From: a virus
Reading direction: 5' to 3' (one strand)
Length of the DNA: 44,716 bases
Virus record (IMG/VR): IMGVR_UViG_3300041809_000655
Span: 1-44,716 of that record
Shown: piece by piece, positions 7,199-17,255 of the stretch
How positions within the stretch are numbered: position 1 is the stretch's first letter
How the letters are laid out: each line of letters opens with the position of its first letter
Made by a program: the position numbers and the translations under genes
The notes under the pieces: model-generated
What the model was told of the DNA's origin: nothing
What the model saw: the letters and a program-made list of their open reading frames with translations, nothing else
Databases searched by the model: none

Positions 7199-7512
7199 CT
7201 ACCTATCATATTCCAACCGGCTACATCACCGTCTCCTGTGATACAGTTCTTGAAACACCGTCGTGCCTCGAACTATACCTTTCTAAACCCTGGGAAACAC
7301 TCCGGCTCATGCTTGAACAAAACGGCATCGAAATCGAACCCATTATCACTGAATCTCGTTCCGAATGGGTGCGAGTAAAAGGTATCCTATACGAACTAAG
7401 ATGGTCAGACAATCATAACTATCTAAAACGAATATCGAAACATGTTGATGGTAAGGTTACCGACATTTCATACAATTCCCTTCCACCTTTAATCAGAAAC
7501 GCTTTACAATGA
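7195..7512 (+). CDS. Hypothetical protein, 105 aa
   Basis: Unrecognised. It overlaps both neighbours by four bases (ATGA at 7195 and at 7509). The sequence looks like a compact alpha/beta domain (WVRVKGILYELRW). It is translated together with the UDG-exonuclease gene, so a replication link is likely by position only. Confidence 0.6.
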   Translation: MTTYHIPTGYITVSCDTVLETPSCLELYLSKPWETLRLMLEQNGIEIEPIITESRSEWVRVKGILYELRWSDNHNYLKRISKHVDGKVTDISYNSLPPLIRNALQ

Positions 7513-8591
7513 ACCCCGTTCCTAACAAATTCCCAACTATTGATCCTGGAAACCAAAGAATTGCCTTAATTGGCGAAAGTCCCGGCGAAGTAGAATGTTC
7601 ACTCGGTGAACCATTTGTTGGCTCATCAGGCAACCACCTCTCTGGTCAACTCAGCACTGCCGGTTTCTCTATTGCTTGTTGCTTCAAAGGAAACATTTGT
7701 CAATTCCATCCCGACAAAAATCGCATCTCTACTTTCAAGTGGAACGAACCTGAAATACAAGAAGGGCTTGCAGCATTAGCACTTGACCTTGATAGGTTCA
7801 AACCAAACATTTGTGTTCTTCTCGGTAACACACCCTTAAAAGCCGCAAAAGACCCAGACAGTGTTCATGTCCTGATTCCCAAACTATTCCGCTACAAGGT
7901 TGGCTCATGGCGTGGTTCATTATTTCTCGGCACTGGTATATTTAAAAACCGCAAGTGCATGGCCGCTTATCACCCAGCTTACATTTTACGCGACTACAAA
8001 GTCGCACCACTACTCCAATTCGACCTACGTCGTGCTATCAAAGAAAGCACTACAAATGAACTCATACTCCCACAACGTCTGCTCAAAACAAACCTATCTT
8101 ATGAAGACATTATTGAAACATTATCAACTATACGCTCACTCAAGCAACCTGTCGCACTTGACATCGAAGGTGGACTCAACACTATGTCGTGCATCAGTTT
8201 TGCAACTTCTGAAAACATGGCGTTTATTCTTCCCTTTACACGCAAAGACGGTTCGTCTGTCTGGAGCGAGTCTCAGGAGTGCAAGATACTTAAAGAGCTT
8301 GCGATAACTCTCGAAGATCCGGCTGTGCCGAAGATATTACAAAATGCAATGTATGATACGTTTGTATTACAATACTCATATCGTATCCGTGTGCGTAACA
8401 TTGCTGACGACACAATGCTAAAACATTGGTCACTTAATGCTGAACTTAAAAAATCTCTTGCCTTGCAAACAAGCATTTATACGCGCGAACCATATTACAA
8501 GCATGAACGTCTCCAAGCCAGTGATCCACAAGAGAAACTCGACGCAGAAGAAAATAAAGAAGAAGGTGAGGAACCTAATGAAAGTGAATAA
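7509..8591 (+). CDS. Uracil-DNA glycosylase (family 4/5-like) fused to the front part of a 3'-5' exonuclease domain
   Basis: Residues 1-175 are a UDG-superfamily domain: ALIGESPGE (19-27) matches GEAPGxxE of family 4, EPFVGSSG follows, LLGNTPLKA is the middle strand, and HPAYILR (155-161) is the second active motif. The cysteines that bind the Fe-S cluster at the N-terminus of family 4 are missing. Residues 213-335 are a DnaQ/PolA-type exonuclease front: ALDIE (D218, E220, Exo I), QNAMYD (N279, D283, Exo II) and DDTML. The Exo III motif lies on the next ORF. A Glu-rich tail precedes a TAA that is in the same frame as the polymerase gene, with only AAA between stop and the next ATG. Role: removal of uracil and proofreading at the phage fork. 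Confidence 0.7.
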   Translation: MNPVPNKFPTIDPGNQRIALIGESPGEVECSLGEPFVGSSGNHLSGQLSTAGFSIACCFKGNICQFHPDKNRISTFKWNEPEIQEGLAALALDLDRFKPNICVLLGNTPLKAAKDPDSVHVLIPKLFRYKVGSWRGSLFLGTGIFKNRKCMAAYHPAYILRDYKVAPLLQFDLRRAIKESTTNELILPQRLLKTNLSYEDIIETLSTIRSLKQPVALDIEGGLNTMSCISFATSENMAFILPFTRKDGSSVWSESQECKILKELAITLEDPAVPKILQNAMYDTFVLQYSYRIRVRNIADDTMLKHWSLNAELKKSLALQTSIYTREPYYKHERLQASDPQEKLDAEENKEEGEEPNESE

Positions 8592-8594
8592 AAA

Positions 8595-10265
8595 ATGCAA
8601 ACACAATTTAGCGAAACCGACAAACGATTCTACGAATACTGTTGTAAGGATTCAGCAGTTACTTACGAAATCAATAGCTACTTGGACCCCCGAATTAAAG
8701 CAACTGCCCGGCAACAATATCTTTTTAACGTTAACCTACTCTTGCCTTTCCGATACATGGAGTTGCGAGGTATTCAATATGACCACGAAAAAGCACGGCT
8801 TCGTTGTAACATTCTCAAGCAAAAAATGTTCGCCTGTCAAGCCACCCTCAACGCTCTCTGTGGCTTCGGATTCACCTTTACTAATCTTAAAGAAATTACA
8901 GAAAGAGCAAAACAGGTCTGTCTTACAGTTAAACAAGACCGCGAACGCAAGGCATATATTGAAACCTACGCCCGTATCGAAACCTTGCTTCGAGAACCTC
9001 ACCCAAGCCTCGAAACAGTGGGAGAACTCGAAGACCTTTGTGAAGTCTCTCTTAACGCAGGAAGCAAATCCCAGTTGAGTGAGTTTCTATATGGCACATT
9101 AAAGTTACCAACACAATGGACAAAGAAACGCAATGAAACACCACGCATCACAATAGACTATGAAGCACTCCTCAACCTCTCGAAGTATTGCCAACAAGAA
9201 AATCTCGGCTTCCAAGGTAAAATCATACTTGCTCTTATTGAACTTCGGGCCTTATCAACGCGCTGCACTAATCTTAACTGCAATTTTGATCAAGACACCA
9301 GGATGCGGTTCGGGTATAACATCGTCGGTTCAAATACTGGACGAACCCAATGTTATATCTCTCCAACAGGCAGAGGTCGTGCTGGTCAAGGTATTCCAAA
9401 ATATGCAACGAATGAAGAAGCACCCGGTGGAATTAAAGGTGACCGTGACTTGTTTACAGCGGACAATGGAAACTTTATCTTCGAGTGTGATCTTGAAGGT
9501 GCCGACTCCTGGACAGTTGCAGCATATTGTGCAATGCTTGGTGATAGCACGATGCTTACTGACTTACAACTCGGTATTCGTCCCGCCAAACGCATCTGCT
9601 TAAAAATGCGTGGTGTTCAAATTGACTACCACAATCCTCAAGCTGTTCTTGAAGCAAGTGCCGCCGTTAGTAAATCCTCCTGGGATTACTTTGCTTGCAA
9701 GCGTGTTGTCCACGGCGGTTCCTACCTGGAAGGTGCTCGCACCATTGTGCGTAACATTCTCAAAGACTCCGAGGGTAAAATGTTTCTTCCAGAGAGTGAA
9801 GGCAAGGCATTAAAAGACTTACTATTGCGTGAGTGCTATCCCGGTATTACTCGCTATCATCGTTACATTGAAACCCAACTTTCCAAATCCCGCACCTTAA
9901 TCGCCGCTAGCGGCCAAGTTCGCTTATTCAACGGCAGATCAGATGAAATACTAACAAAAGCGGTTGCCTTCGAACCGCAAGCAAACACAACATATGCAAC
10001 TAATAAAGCACTATGGCGTCTCTGGAGTGACCCAGAAAATCGGCAACAGTGTCCTTATAATCAGCATCTCATCATTGAACCCTTGCACCAAGTGCACGAT
10101 GCCCTGCTTGGTCAGTTTTCAATTACCTCTGTGGTATGGGCGATTGAAAAAATCAAGTCTTATTTCAATAATCCGATAACAATTGCGGGACAAACTATCA
10201 CGATACCGTTTGAAGGAACATATGGTAAGTATTGGGGTGACAAGGTTGGGGAAATAAAACCATGA
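8595..10265 (+). CDS. Family A DNA polymerase, with Exo III motif at its N-terminus
   Basis: 556 residues. Y15-x3-D19 in YEYCCKDSAVTYE is the Exo III motif that belongs to the exonuclease domain of the previous ORF. The polymerase palm follows: TGRTQ near 248, motif A ECDLEGADSW (D299), motif B CKRVVHGGSY (from 368), PQANTTY near 461, and motif C QVHDALL (H501, D502). This variant of motifs A and B is known from phage PolA enzymes. It is in the same reading frame as the preceding gene, separated by TAA-AAA, and no clear Shine-Dalgarno sits at the usual distance, so coupled re-initiation or readthrough may supply it. The last four bases overlap the helicase start (ATGA). Confidence 0.85.
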   Translation: MQTQFSETDKRFYEYCCKDSAVTYEINSYLDPRIKATARQQYLFNVNLLLPFRYMELRGIQYDHEKARLRCNILKQKMFACQATLNALCGFGFTFTNLKEITERAKQVCLTVKQDRERKAYIETYARIETLLREPHPSLETVGELEDLCEVSLNAGSKSQLSEFLYGTLKLPTQWTKKRNETPRITIDYEALLNLSKYCQQENLGFQGKIILALIELRALSTRCTNLNCNFDQDTRMRFGYNIVGSNTGRTQCYISPTGRGRAGQGIPKYATNEEAPGGIKGDRDLFTADNGNFIFECDLEGADSWTVAAYCAMLGDSTMLTDLQLGIRPAKRICLKMRGVQIDYHNPQAVLEASAAVSKSSWDYFACKRVVHGGSYLEGARTIVRNILKDSEGKMFLPESEGKALKDLLLRECYPGITRYHRYIETQLSKSRTLIAASGQVRLFNGRSDEILTKAVAFEPQANTTYATNKALWRLWSDPENRQQCPYNQHLIIEPLHQVHDALLGQFSITSVVWAIEKIKSYFNNPITIAGQTITIPFEGTYGKYWGDKVGEIKP

Positions 10266-11551
10266 CACCAAACTTCCACTCCGACTACCTATATCGTTTT
10301 TCCTCTGATGAGTGTCACCATGACTTTCACTTCTGGTCAGCCTGTTCACTAATCGGCGCAATGCTAGGACGTCGTGTCTGGGTTCAACATGGACGTTTCA
10401 TACTCAATCCGAACCTCTACATTGTATTATGTGGCATCGCTGGCTCCGGCAAAGATAGCGCACGAAAAGTTGTAGTAAACATCATGGAACGTTTATTTCC
10501 TGTATACATGCTATCTGCATCAATACAAAGCCGTGAAGACATTGCTAACCTTATGGCGTCACCGGATTGCTTACGTATATACAAATGTAAAACCTCTGGT
10601 CAGATTCTCGAATATCGACCCTTCTACCTAATCATCTCTGAAATGGCGGGATTTTTTTCTGTCGACTGTCGTAAAATGATCGAAATGCTTGTGGAAATGT
10701 TCGACTCCGACTACTTCTCAACCGGCTTCAAGAAAGACCGTGCCGCCGGTTTAAAACAAGGTGTTCGTAACCCTTGTATGTCCATGCTTGGCTGTGTGCA
10801 GCCTGATTGGTTTATGTCAAATATGAAGATTGACCTATTCCAGCGGGGCCTCGGACGTCGGATGATTATTGTGTATCGTGATAAGGAAAAACTCAACCCT
10901 TTTCCTTCGTATCCTGACGATTCAGAAGCTGGCTGGAACCGAGTTATAACACATGCAAAACATCTTCATGACGAAAAAACACAAGGACGTGTTATTCTCA
11001 CCAAAGAAGCTAATGATTGGTGGCTTGACTATTACATGACAAAGGACAAGAATCGTTCCGACGATCCAATCATCTTTCAGTTTCAGGAAACACGACACGT
11101 AATCCTGTTAAAGCTCGCAGCAATACTTTCCTTTGTGCATTATGAGTTTAACTATACCATAACCCCCACCGAACTTCAAGTCGCCCTTGCGTTACTTGAT
11201 TCTCTTGAACCTGACATCCGACGACTCACCGGCGGCATTGGCACGAATCCGATGGCTGGTGTGCAAACACTAATGCTCGAACAAATACGTCTAAAAGGAA
11301 TGATTCGGTGGGTGGAGGTTTATAGAACCTTCTACAAACAATGTCCCCGCGGCGAACCCGACTTCAACGAAGCAATCAATTCCTTGCAAACACAAGGTGA
11401 AATTGTGCAAATGGAGTTTCCCGGTTCTGCGGGAACGCCTATTAAATGGTTGTTTACTGAACCTGGTTGGACTAAATATATCGAAGGAAAACAGGTGAGA
11501 CCAGAGGTGCTTCTTCAAGCACGTGAGATATTTGCGCGCCGGAAAGGTTAG
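10262..11551 (+). CDS. DUF3987-type P-loop ATPase, probable replicative helicase
   Basis: 429 residues with Walker A GIAGSGKDS (58-66) and a Walker B-like strand FYLIISEMAG (121-130). The pattern of a short N-terminal domain, Walker A near 60, and ALALLDSLE near the C-terminus is that of the DUF3987/YfjI group, found as helicase or primase-helicase subunits in plasmids and phages. It follows polymerase with an ATGA overlap and is the last gene of the early arm; its stop is directly followed by palindrome site 3. A separate primase is not seen. Confidence 0.65.
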   Translation: MTPNFHSDYLYRFSSDECHHDFHFWSACSLIGAMLGRRVWVQHGRFILNPNLYIVLCGIAGSGKDSARKVVVNIMERLFPVYMLSASIQSREDIANLMASPDCLRIYKCKTSGQILEYRPFYLIISEMAGFFSVDCRKMIEMLVEMFDSDYFSTGFKKDRAAGLKQGVRNPCMSMLGCVQPDWFMSNMKIDLFQRGLGRRMIIVYRDKEKLNPFPSYPDDSEAGWNRVITHAKHLHDEKTQGRVILTKEANDWWLDYYMTKDKNRSDDPIIFQFQETRHVILLKLAAILSFVHYEFNYTITPTELQVALALLDSLEPDIRRLTGGIGTNPMAGVQTLMLEQIRLKGMIRWVEVYRTFYKQCPRGEPDFNEAINSLQTQGEIVQMEFPGSAGTPIKWLFTEPGWTKYIEGKQVRPEVLLQAREIFARRKG

Positions 11552-11567
11552 ATTCACAATGTGAATC
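11551..11567. repeat. Dispersed palindrome, site 3 (between convergent arms)
   Basis: GATTCACA-A-TGTGAATC, a perfect palindrome apart from the centre. It fills the whole gap between the stop of the early operon (ending 11551) and the stop of the late operon (starting 11568). As RNA it would form a hairpin from either strand, extended by TTA/TTA flanks, so a two-way terminator is one reading. Confidence 0.9.
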
Positions 11568-14500
11568 TTACTGCTGCTTATCAATTAAATTACGCATCTT
11601 ATTCCTTGCTATTCCGTGTGCCTTGTTTATGAACATTTCCAACTCTTTCTTCTTACGTTCAGGCGTCGTCGCTCTCTCGACAAATGGCTTTGCTTTACGT
11701 ATGGCATCCTCATAACATGACACCCTTATTTTCTCATACTCATCACGTTCCTTTGGCAGAAGGTAAACCTTCACACCTGTCTTCGTTAAATACTCCGCAA
11801 AACCTGGCACTTCCAAATGTTGTGCCTTCAGCCATGCCCTGGTTTCCGACTTTAGATCACTACTCACCTGTTGCTGAACTTGATAAGCACGAGCAACCTC
11901 ATCTTGCTCCATCGTTAGACGTTGACGAGGAGACATACTTGAGGAATCACGCGCGATAGACTTCTGTAACTTCGCCCTCTGTGCAAGGTTCATTTTTTCT
12001 ACACCCGGCACATTGCGTTCTTGTTCAAACAAACTTGGTTTACGTCCCTCTCCAACACCCGACGCCGCAAGAAGTTGCGAACCAAGTGCTTTTGTAGTTG
12101 CCTTACCCTTACCTTCACCGGCTTCACGTGACTGAAAATACCGCGCAATAGCAGGATTACTTTGACGCAAAGCTGCAAGCAAGTTTTGACCTAAACTATG
12201 TGGATCATCACTTTCTAAATACAAACCAACATCATGTCCTGTTAAAGCTATCGCACCCTCACGCACAACCGGCCCTTCCCACGGGGAAGCATACCCTCTC
12301 ACCATATCCATGAAGGCATCATGTATAATGTCCTTTTCACCACGACCCTGACTCATGTCTTTATATGCTGACATTACACCGACATTTCGCAATCCCCTTC
12401 GTATCAATATATTCTGCACAAGGTCAATCTGTATCGGTTTACCTTGTTCATCATTTTTCCCTGTGTCAATAGCGCCGGGTGATACACCAGGTCGCCCAAA
12501 CACATTACCAGTGGTATAATAATTCACCACCATCGGCATAGCCATTAAAGTGCTAACAAGACCAACAGCTTCTACAAGACGCATCCTCATTGCTGCTTCA
12601 CGATTAGCGGCTTCAACACCGGGATTAAGTGTAAGTCTCTGCAAGGCGAGACGATTAAAATTCTTACCTGCCACGATAAACGGTGACACACTTGACTGCT
12701 TTGCAAACTGTTCAATTTTACCCATGAGTCTTGTATTATACTGTCCCATTCTATTGATAAACTCACGTCGACCTTCTTGCGTATCTTTTGCAAGGTCTCG
12801 TTCAACAAGATTGTCATACATACGTGAGAGTGTCAAACGCGACGCCTTATCAATCAACTGCACAAGACGTCCTGTTCCAATCTTACCAGCCAATCCTGCA
12901 TGAACTACAGCACCGCGTCCTGCACCGATACGTGCAAATTCCGCTAGTTCCTTTTGCACATCTGGTGTATCAAGCATTACATCTTTCGTTGCTTTTGCAA
13001 CACGCACAATGGTATCAAGACCTCGCACACCAGGTATTTTCCTTGCAAGGTCAACAGCGAGATTCTCACCTCCCTGTGATCCTGCTATTGCAGAAAACAT
13101 GTTTCGCAAATGCACTGTCACATCAACCGGTCCAATAAGTTGAGCATCGGTAAACCGGTCAATAAGCCATTGTCGTGCACCTTGTTCAACTTTACTATCA
13201 GTTTGAAGAACTTGTCTTAGTTCACTATGAACATCATTTCGCACCCAGAGGTTTAACGGTGTTCCGCTGCGTCTATCAATAGCTATTTTTGTTTTACCTT
13301 CTGGTGCTTCAACGCCCGGCCTGACAACTTCGGCAAGGCCAGCTTTTACATACTCTTGATACATATGTTGCTTGGTGTATTCTTCATAATTTCCCTGTAC
13401 CATGCGTTCCATAATGTTACGAAAATTGAAATCATAATTTTTACCTGTGCCTTTGATTTCCTTGCCAAACGCTGTGCCTCTTTTCAAAGGATTGGTAATA
13501 TCACCTTGTTTCGCACCACCACGGAGTGCAGCATCAAACCTATCACCAAGAATGTTTTTCAGGTTCACAAAGGCACCACTTTCCAGCCCGGACAAGGCTA
13601 TTTTGCCACCAAGACGAACATGCATTTCACGCGCCGGTGCTTCGACTAACCTCTTAAATCGTTCAATAGCCGCTTTCACCTCTGGATCATTAAGCACAGT
13701 GGAAACCTCTGCTTGTGTATGTAACGGTGAATCGGGTGAATCCCATATATGTTGCACCTTTGCTGCTGCTGCGTCGTTACCTTCTTCTTTAAACTTATAC
13801 CATACAGCTCTAAGTCTATCTTCAACAAGTGCTGCACCGACTTTATTCTGCCACTCGACATCATTCCATCGTGCTTTACCTTCTGATGCTGTTTGTCCTG
13901 ACTTTGCAACAGCACTACCAATATAAGGTTCCGTTCCAAGCACTTCACTTGCAAGAGACCTAGCCATCAATGGTGCTGCTATTCTTGCACTCGCGTAACG
14001 TATCGCAGCATTACCGACATCTCTACTCAACGCCATTGTTTTCGGCATCGACCAACCGGCAATTTGTTTTAGTTTCTGATTATACCAATCACTGAACTTA
14101 CTCTTAGGTGGATCAGTAAAAACACTATCCGCTATCCATAATACATCTTCACCGGGTAACGCTTTCTGTTCTTCACTTGGCATCTTACGTGGTGCTTGTT
14201 TCATATCACCACCACGTTGTTCAATCTCCCAACGTTCCTTAATGGCTTGGAGTGAGTCAGGGAGTTCGTTTGGTTTCTTCGATCTCTCACTAAGTTCCAA
14301 GATACTATCCATTGCGGATTCGAGTGCAGAGCCTTTGGTGATACCAAATAGTTTCTTCACCACATCAGTGACATGTTCCCACAAGGTTTTACCTTCATAG
14401 GGTGTATGGTTTAACATGTCACGAAAGTTACCCTTTGGTGTAAAAATCCCTGCTGCCATTTCACTATCGCCGGTGAGAAAGTAAAGCGGGTCTTTCCAGA

Positions 14501-17255
14501 CGGTCGGATCAAGATCATACGCATGAAACAAAGATGCTTCGTCTTCATAACTAGCATTGGAGTTTTTCCTGTTCCAACCTTTATATACCTCGTTGTAAAA
14601 CTTTCTCACCCTTGCCGGCAATGTATCAATCATATGCTGCCGCAATTCGCCGAACCTTGTCGCCGCAACTTTTTGCTCAGCTGTCTGTGGACTCTCAAGA
14701 AGATGATCAAGTGCAGCGTGACCAGCTTCATGTAAAATGGTATCAATTAAATTACCCTGCTCACCATGAACATCGAGGTAAGATGTATGCACCGTCGGCT
14801 CATAACTTGCTCGATCAGAACCCGCAGCTTTGCCAAGTTCGATGTTTGAGAATGATAAAATATGTCCAAAGTGCTTGTTCAAAAACTCCGCGAAGTCAGT
14901 TTGCTGCTTCGTAGCACCTTCAAGCTTTGTAACCCTGTCAAGCACTTCACTCATCGTGCTTTTCTTGTTAAGTTGTAAACGAGCAGCTTGCATTGGAAGG
15001 TTGTGGAGTTTGTCAATCTGTTCCTTGTTGCTGGTTGGTGTTTGTTTCACCTCCACCGGCATTTTATCTTTGTCGAACAAAGAAAAAGCATAGCGGTCTT
15101 TAACCTTTGAAAGGTCAAACGATTTTGCGGTGATGTCGGTTTTAAATGTGCCGTCGGGGTTGCGGAAGATGAGGTTAGTTCTTAATGGTATGTCTGATTC
15201 TTGACCATAACCATAACCATGCGCCATTTTATGCTCACCAAAACTCACCTTTTCTCCCTCACTTCCGGTGAGTTCTTTCAAGATACGAGGAATGATGGTG
15301 TCGTAGTGAAGACGCATACCTTTGCCCTGTTTAATGCTTTCAACTTGTTCTGCGGGTAACCGGTCAGCAACTTGACTAATACGATCATGCCCCTCCATCA
15401 TCATCGCACTCTCAGCATCTTGCACCGCGATATGTTTTGCACCTTGAGCAAGCGCTTGTTGTATAGCGGCTTTAAGTGTGAGACGCTCCCAGTCTTTGAG
15501 AAGGGGGTGTTGTGGTTGAACACCACTACTTACAACATTTTCGGGGTCTTTAACACCAAAAGTTTCTTGTGCTTCTCGATACTGTTGCGCCCAATCACTC
15601 TGCACCTCGATGATATGAAATGTATCACCTTCCATGTAACCGCGGAAGAAGCCGATGGTGTTAGGGGGAAAGGAGTGCGTGGAGGAAAATAAAATACCAC
15701 GCGCTTTGTTATGTATTAAAGTTGTTCCTTGATCATTATGTCCTGGAGGCGGTTCATGGGTTGGTAGCACCACCGCTCCCTCAACATACCCCGGCATTTC
15801 ATTTTCTGGTTTGGGTGAGATTGATTGCCAGCGAGTTTTATTTTCCTGTTCTAGATTACCATACTTATCATGCAACTCAAAAAACCTTTTTGCTTTAGGC
15901 CCAAGTTGTTGTTCAAATTTAACACGAGTTTCTTGTGCTTTTGCAAGTATTTCTTTGTTTAACTGTTGTTTAAGTTGTGTTCTTAGTTCTGGAGTGTTGG
16001 CAGCTAAAAATCTTTTTTTGTATTCTTGGTATTTCGCATCCGCATCAGCAACCGCATTCGCATACGCATTCGCATACGCATCCGCATACGCTTCCGCATC
16101 CGCATCCGCATACGCATACGCATACGCAAGACTGTTTTTTACACTAAGCAACCAACCAATTTTTCTTTTTTCTGGTATGTTATCTAACCATTCATGTTGT
16201 AACTTTGCAAATTCTTCTTGTTCAGGTTTTTGTTTAACAGCACCTTTCATTTTAATCTCCACCCTCGGCATCACTTCACTTATCTTACTCGCCAACTCCT
16301 CACGTGTCGGATGTTTTGACAACTCTTCTTTCAACACTGGTTCCATCAGTTTCCACTCCGTTGGAGTTAACTCCCCCCTCTGCACCTGGTTCTTTAATGT
16401 ATTATAAAGCTGTTCCGGCGCAATGTTTTTGTTCGCAGGATCAAGGGCCATGTTGCGCACAAGATATGCACCAGTAGACACTATATCTCTTTCTTGTAAC
16501 TTCTTCTCCGGCGTCTTCGGCTTGGTGGGTATTTGCTTATACTCCGGCAACACATCAATCGGGGCCTTTGCAACGGTTTCACTTGGTTTAGCTTGTGCAG
16601 CTTCCTGTGCTTGCATGTTGCGAAGGCGCATACGTGCTACTTGATCAGGTGTAATCTGCAAGCCGGGTTTCTCAATAGCTTGTGTTGGTTCAGCCTTCAA
16701 CCCCTCATGCACACCTGCACCAAGTGCACCAACCATCGGTGCACCGAGAACTTCAGATGTAACACCTTGTGCAATTTGTCCAACATCGCGTTGCGCTGGT
16801 GCTTTACCCATCTCTGTGCCAAGTTCCTTTGGCACATCAACTGCAACATTCTTACCCATTTGCAAAGCAAAAGCACTACCTAATAAGGCACTAAGTTTCG
16901 GCAGCGTTGCAAGACCCAAAGTGCCAGCACCAAGTAGTGAGGTAAAAGACGACAAGAAATCATCAGCAGCTTGTCTAACACCCATCGCGGCTTTTACCGT
17001 CGGACTCTTACTTTCCTCTGCTTCTTTAACAGCAGCAGCTGGTGGTTCAGCCTTAATGATTGGTGTGTTTACAAGTTGCCACAATGAATCCAAAGGATGA
17101 TTCATGATGTTGCCGGTAGGAACACCTGTGTTCCAAGGAATCTGCCGGTTAGATTCAAACTGTGAATTTAACCTACGAGAAGCAGGCACCACAATCGGGT
17201 CAGAGGCAATACCACTTTGAGCCGGTGTTACAATAGGATCGTCTGTAATAGGCAT
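11568..17255 (-). CDS. Giant polyvalent internal virion/ejection protein, 1895 aa
   Basis: The last and largest late gene. Recognisable parts: an N-terminal Pro/Ala-rich region; an (Ala-x)n repeat at about 375-407; a domain with IIEVQSDWAQQ near 550 and LKDWERLTLKAAIQQAL, the large polyvalent-protein motif seen in many phage ejection proteins; a zincin-like HEAGH at 842-846; and a C-terminal helical region (about 1360-1560) of the type found in the same giant proteins. Such proteins are packed in the head and enter the cell with DNA. It follows three coiled-coil core-type genes, as gp16 follows gp14 and gp15 in T7. TAATG joins it to the upstream gene. Confidence 0.75.
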   Translation of the reverse strand: MPITDDPIVTPAQSGIASDPIVVPASRRLNSQFESNRQIPWNTGVPTGNIMNHPLDSLWQLVNTPIIKAEPPAAAVKEAEESKSPTVKAAMGVRQAADDFLSSFTSLLGAGTLGLATLPKLSALLGSAFALQMGKNVAVDVPKELGTEMGKAPAQRDVGQIAQGVTSEVLGAPMVGALGAGVHEGLKAEPTQAIEKPGLQITPDQVARMRLRNMQAQEAAQAKPSETVAKAPIDVLPEYKQIPTKPKTPEKKLQERDIVSTGAYLVRNMALDPANKNIAPEQLYNTLKNQVQRGELTPTEWKLMEPVLKEELSKHPTREELASKISEVMPRVEIKMKGAVKQKPEQEEFAKLQHEWLDNIPEKRKIGWLLSVKNSLAYAYAYADADAEAYADAYANAYANAVADADAKYQEYKKRFLAANTPELRTQLKQQLNKEILAKAQETRVKFEQQLGPKAKRFFELHDKYGNLEQENKTRWQSISPKPENEMPGYVEGAVVLPTHEPPPGHNDQGTTLIHNKARGILFSSTHSFPPNTIGFFRGYMEGDTFHIIEVQSDWAQQYREAQETFGVKDPENVVSSGVQPQHPLLKDWERLTLKAAIQQALAQGAKHIAVQDAESAMMMEGHDRISQVADRLPAEQVESIKQGKGMRLHYDTIIPRILKELTGSEGEKVSFGEHKMAHGYGYGQESDIPLRTNLIFRNPDGTFKTDITAKSFDLSKVKDRYAFSLFDKDKMPVEVKQTPTSNKEQIDKLHNLPMQAARLQLNKKSTMSEVLDRVTKLEGATKQQTDFAEFLNKHFGHILSFSNIELGKAAGSDRASYEPTVHTSYLDVHGEQGNLIDTILHEAGHAALDHLLESPQTAEQKVAATRFGELRQHMIDTLPARVRKFYNEVYKGWNRKNSNASYEDEASLFHAYDLDPTVWKDPLYFLTGDSEMAAGIFTPKGNFRDMLNHTPYEGKTLWEHVTDVVKKLFGITKGSALESAMDSILELSERSKKPNELPDSLQAIKERWEIEQRGGDMKQAPRKMPSEEQKALPGEDVLWIADSVFTDPPKSKFSDWYNQKLKQIAGWSMPKTMALSRDVGNAAIRYASARIAAPLMARSLASEVLGTEPYIGSAVAKSGQTASEGKARWNDVEWQNKVGAALVEDRLRAVWYKFKEEGNDAAAAKVQHIWDSPDSPLHTQAEVSTVLNDPEVKAAIERFKRLVEAPAREMHVRLGGKIALSGLESGAFVNLKNILGDRFDAALRGGAKQGDITNPLKRGTAFGKEIKGTGKNYDFNFRNIMERMVQGNYEEYTKQHMYQEYVKAGLAEVVRPGVEAPEGKTKIAIDRRSGTPLNLWVRNDVHSELRQVLQTDSKVEQGARQWLIDRFTDAQLIGPVDVTVHLRNMFSAIAGSQGGENLAVDLARKIPGVRGLDTIVRVAKATKDVMLDTPDVQKELAEFARIGAGRGAVVHAGLAGKIGTGRLVQLIDKASRLTLSRMYDNLVERDLAKDTQEGRREFINRMGQYNTRLMGKIEQFAKQSSVSPFIVAGKNFNRLALQRLTLNPGVEAANREAAMRMRLVEAVGLVSTLMAMPMVVNYYTTGNVFGRPGVSPGAIDTGKNDEQGKPIQIDLVQNILIRRGLRNVGVMSAYKDMSQGRGEKDIIHDAFMDMVRGYASPWEGPVVREGAIALTGHDVGLYLESDDPHSLGQNLLAALRQSNPAIARYFQSREAGEGKGKATTKALGSQLLAASGVGEGRKPSLFEQERNVPGVEKMNLAQRAKLQKSIARDSSSMSPRQRLTMEQDEVARAYQVQQQVSSDLKSETRAWLKAQHLEVPGFAEYLTKTGVKVYLLPKERDEYEKIRVSCYEDAIRKAKPFVERATTPERKKKELEMFINKAHGIARNKMRNLIDKQQ
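16035..16130 (-). repeat. Hexanucleotide tandem repeat coding for (Ala-Tyr/Asp/Asn)n
   Basis: Inside the giant gene, GCATAC, GCATCC and GCATTC-type hexamers (plus strand view CGCATA/CGCATC) repeat about fifteen times and code for an alternating Ala-x stretch at residues 375-407. The unit length keeps the reading frame, so slippage would only change the number of dipeptides. Confidence 0.8.
17152..17168. repeat. Dispersed palindrome, site 4 (inside the giant gene)
   Basis: GATTCAAA-C-TGTGAATT within the wider inverted repeat GGTTA...TAACC. It lies about 30 codons inside the giant ejection-protein gene, so it is constrained by coding sequence yet keeps the extended symmetry. Confidence 0.75.

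Noticed and set aside
15811-16407. Plus-strand ORF of 198 codons opposite the giant gene
   Set aside because: It is the antisense shadow of the Ala-x repeat region; the minus-strand frame is part of a gene with recognisable domains.
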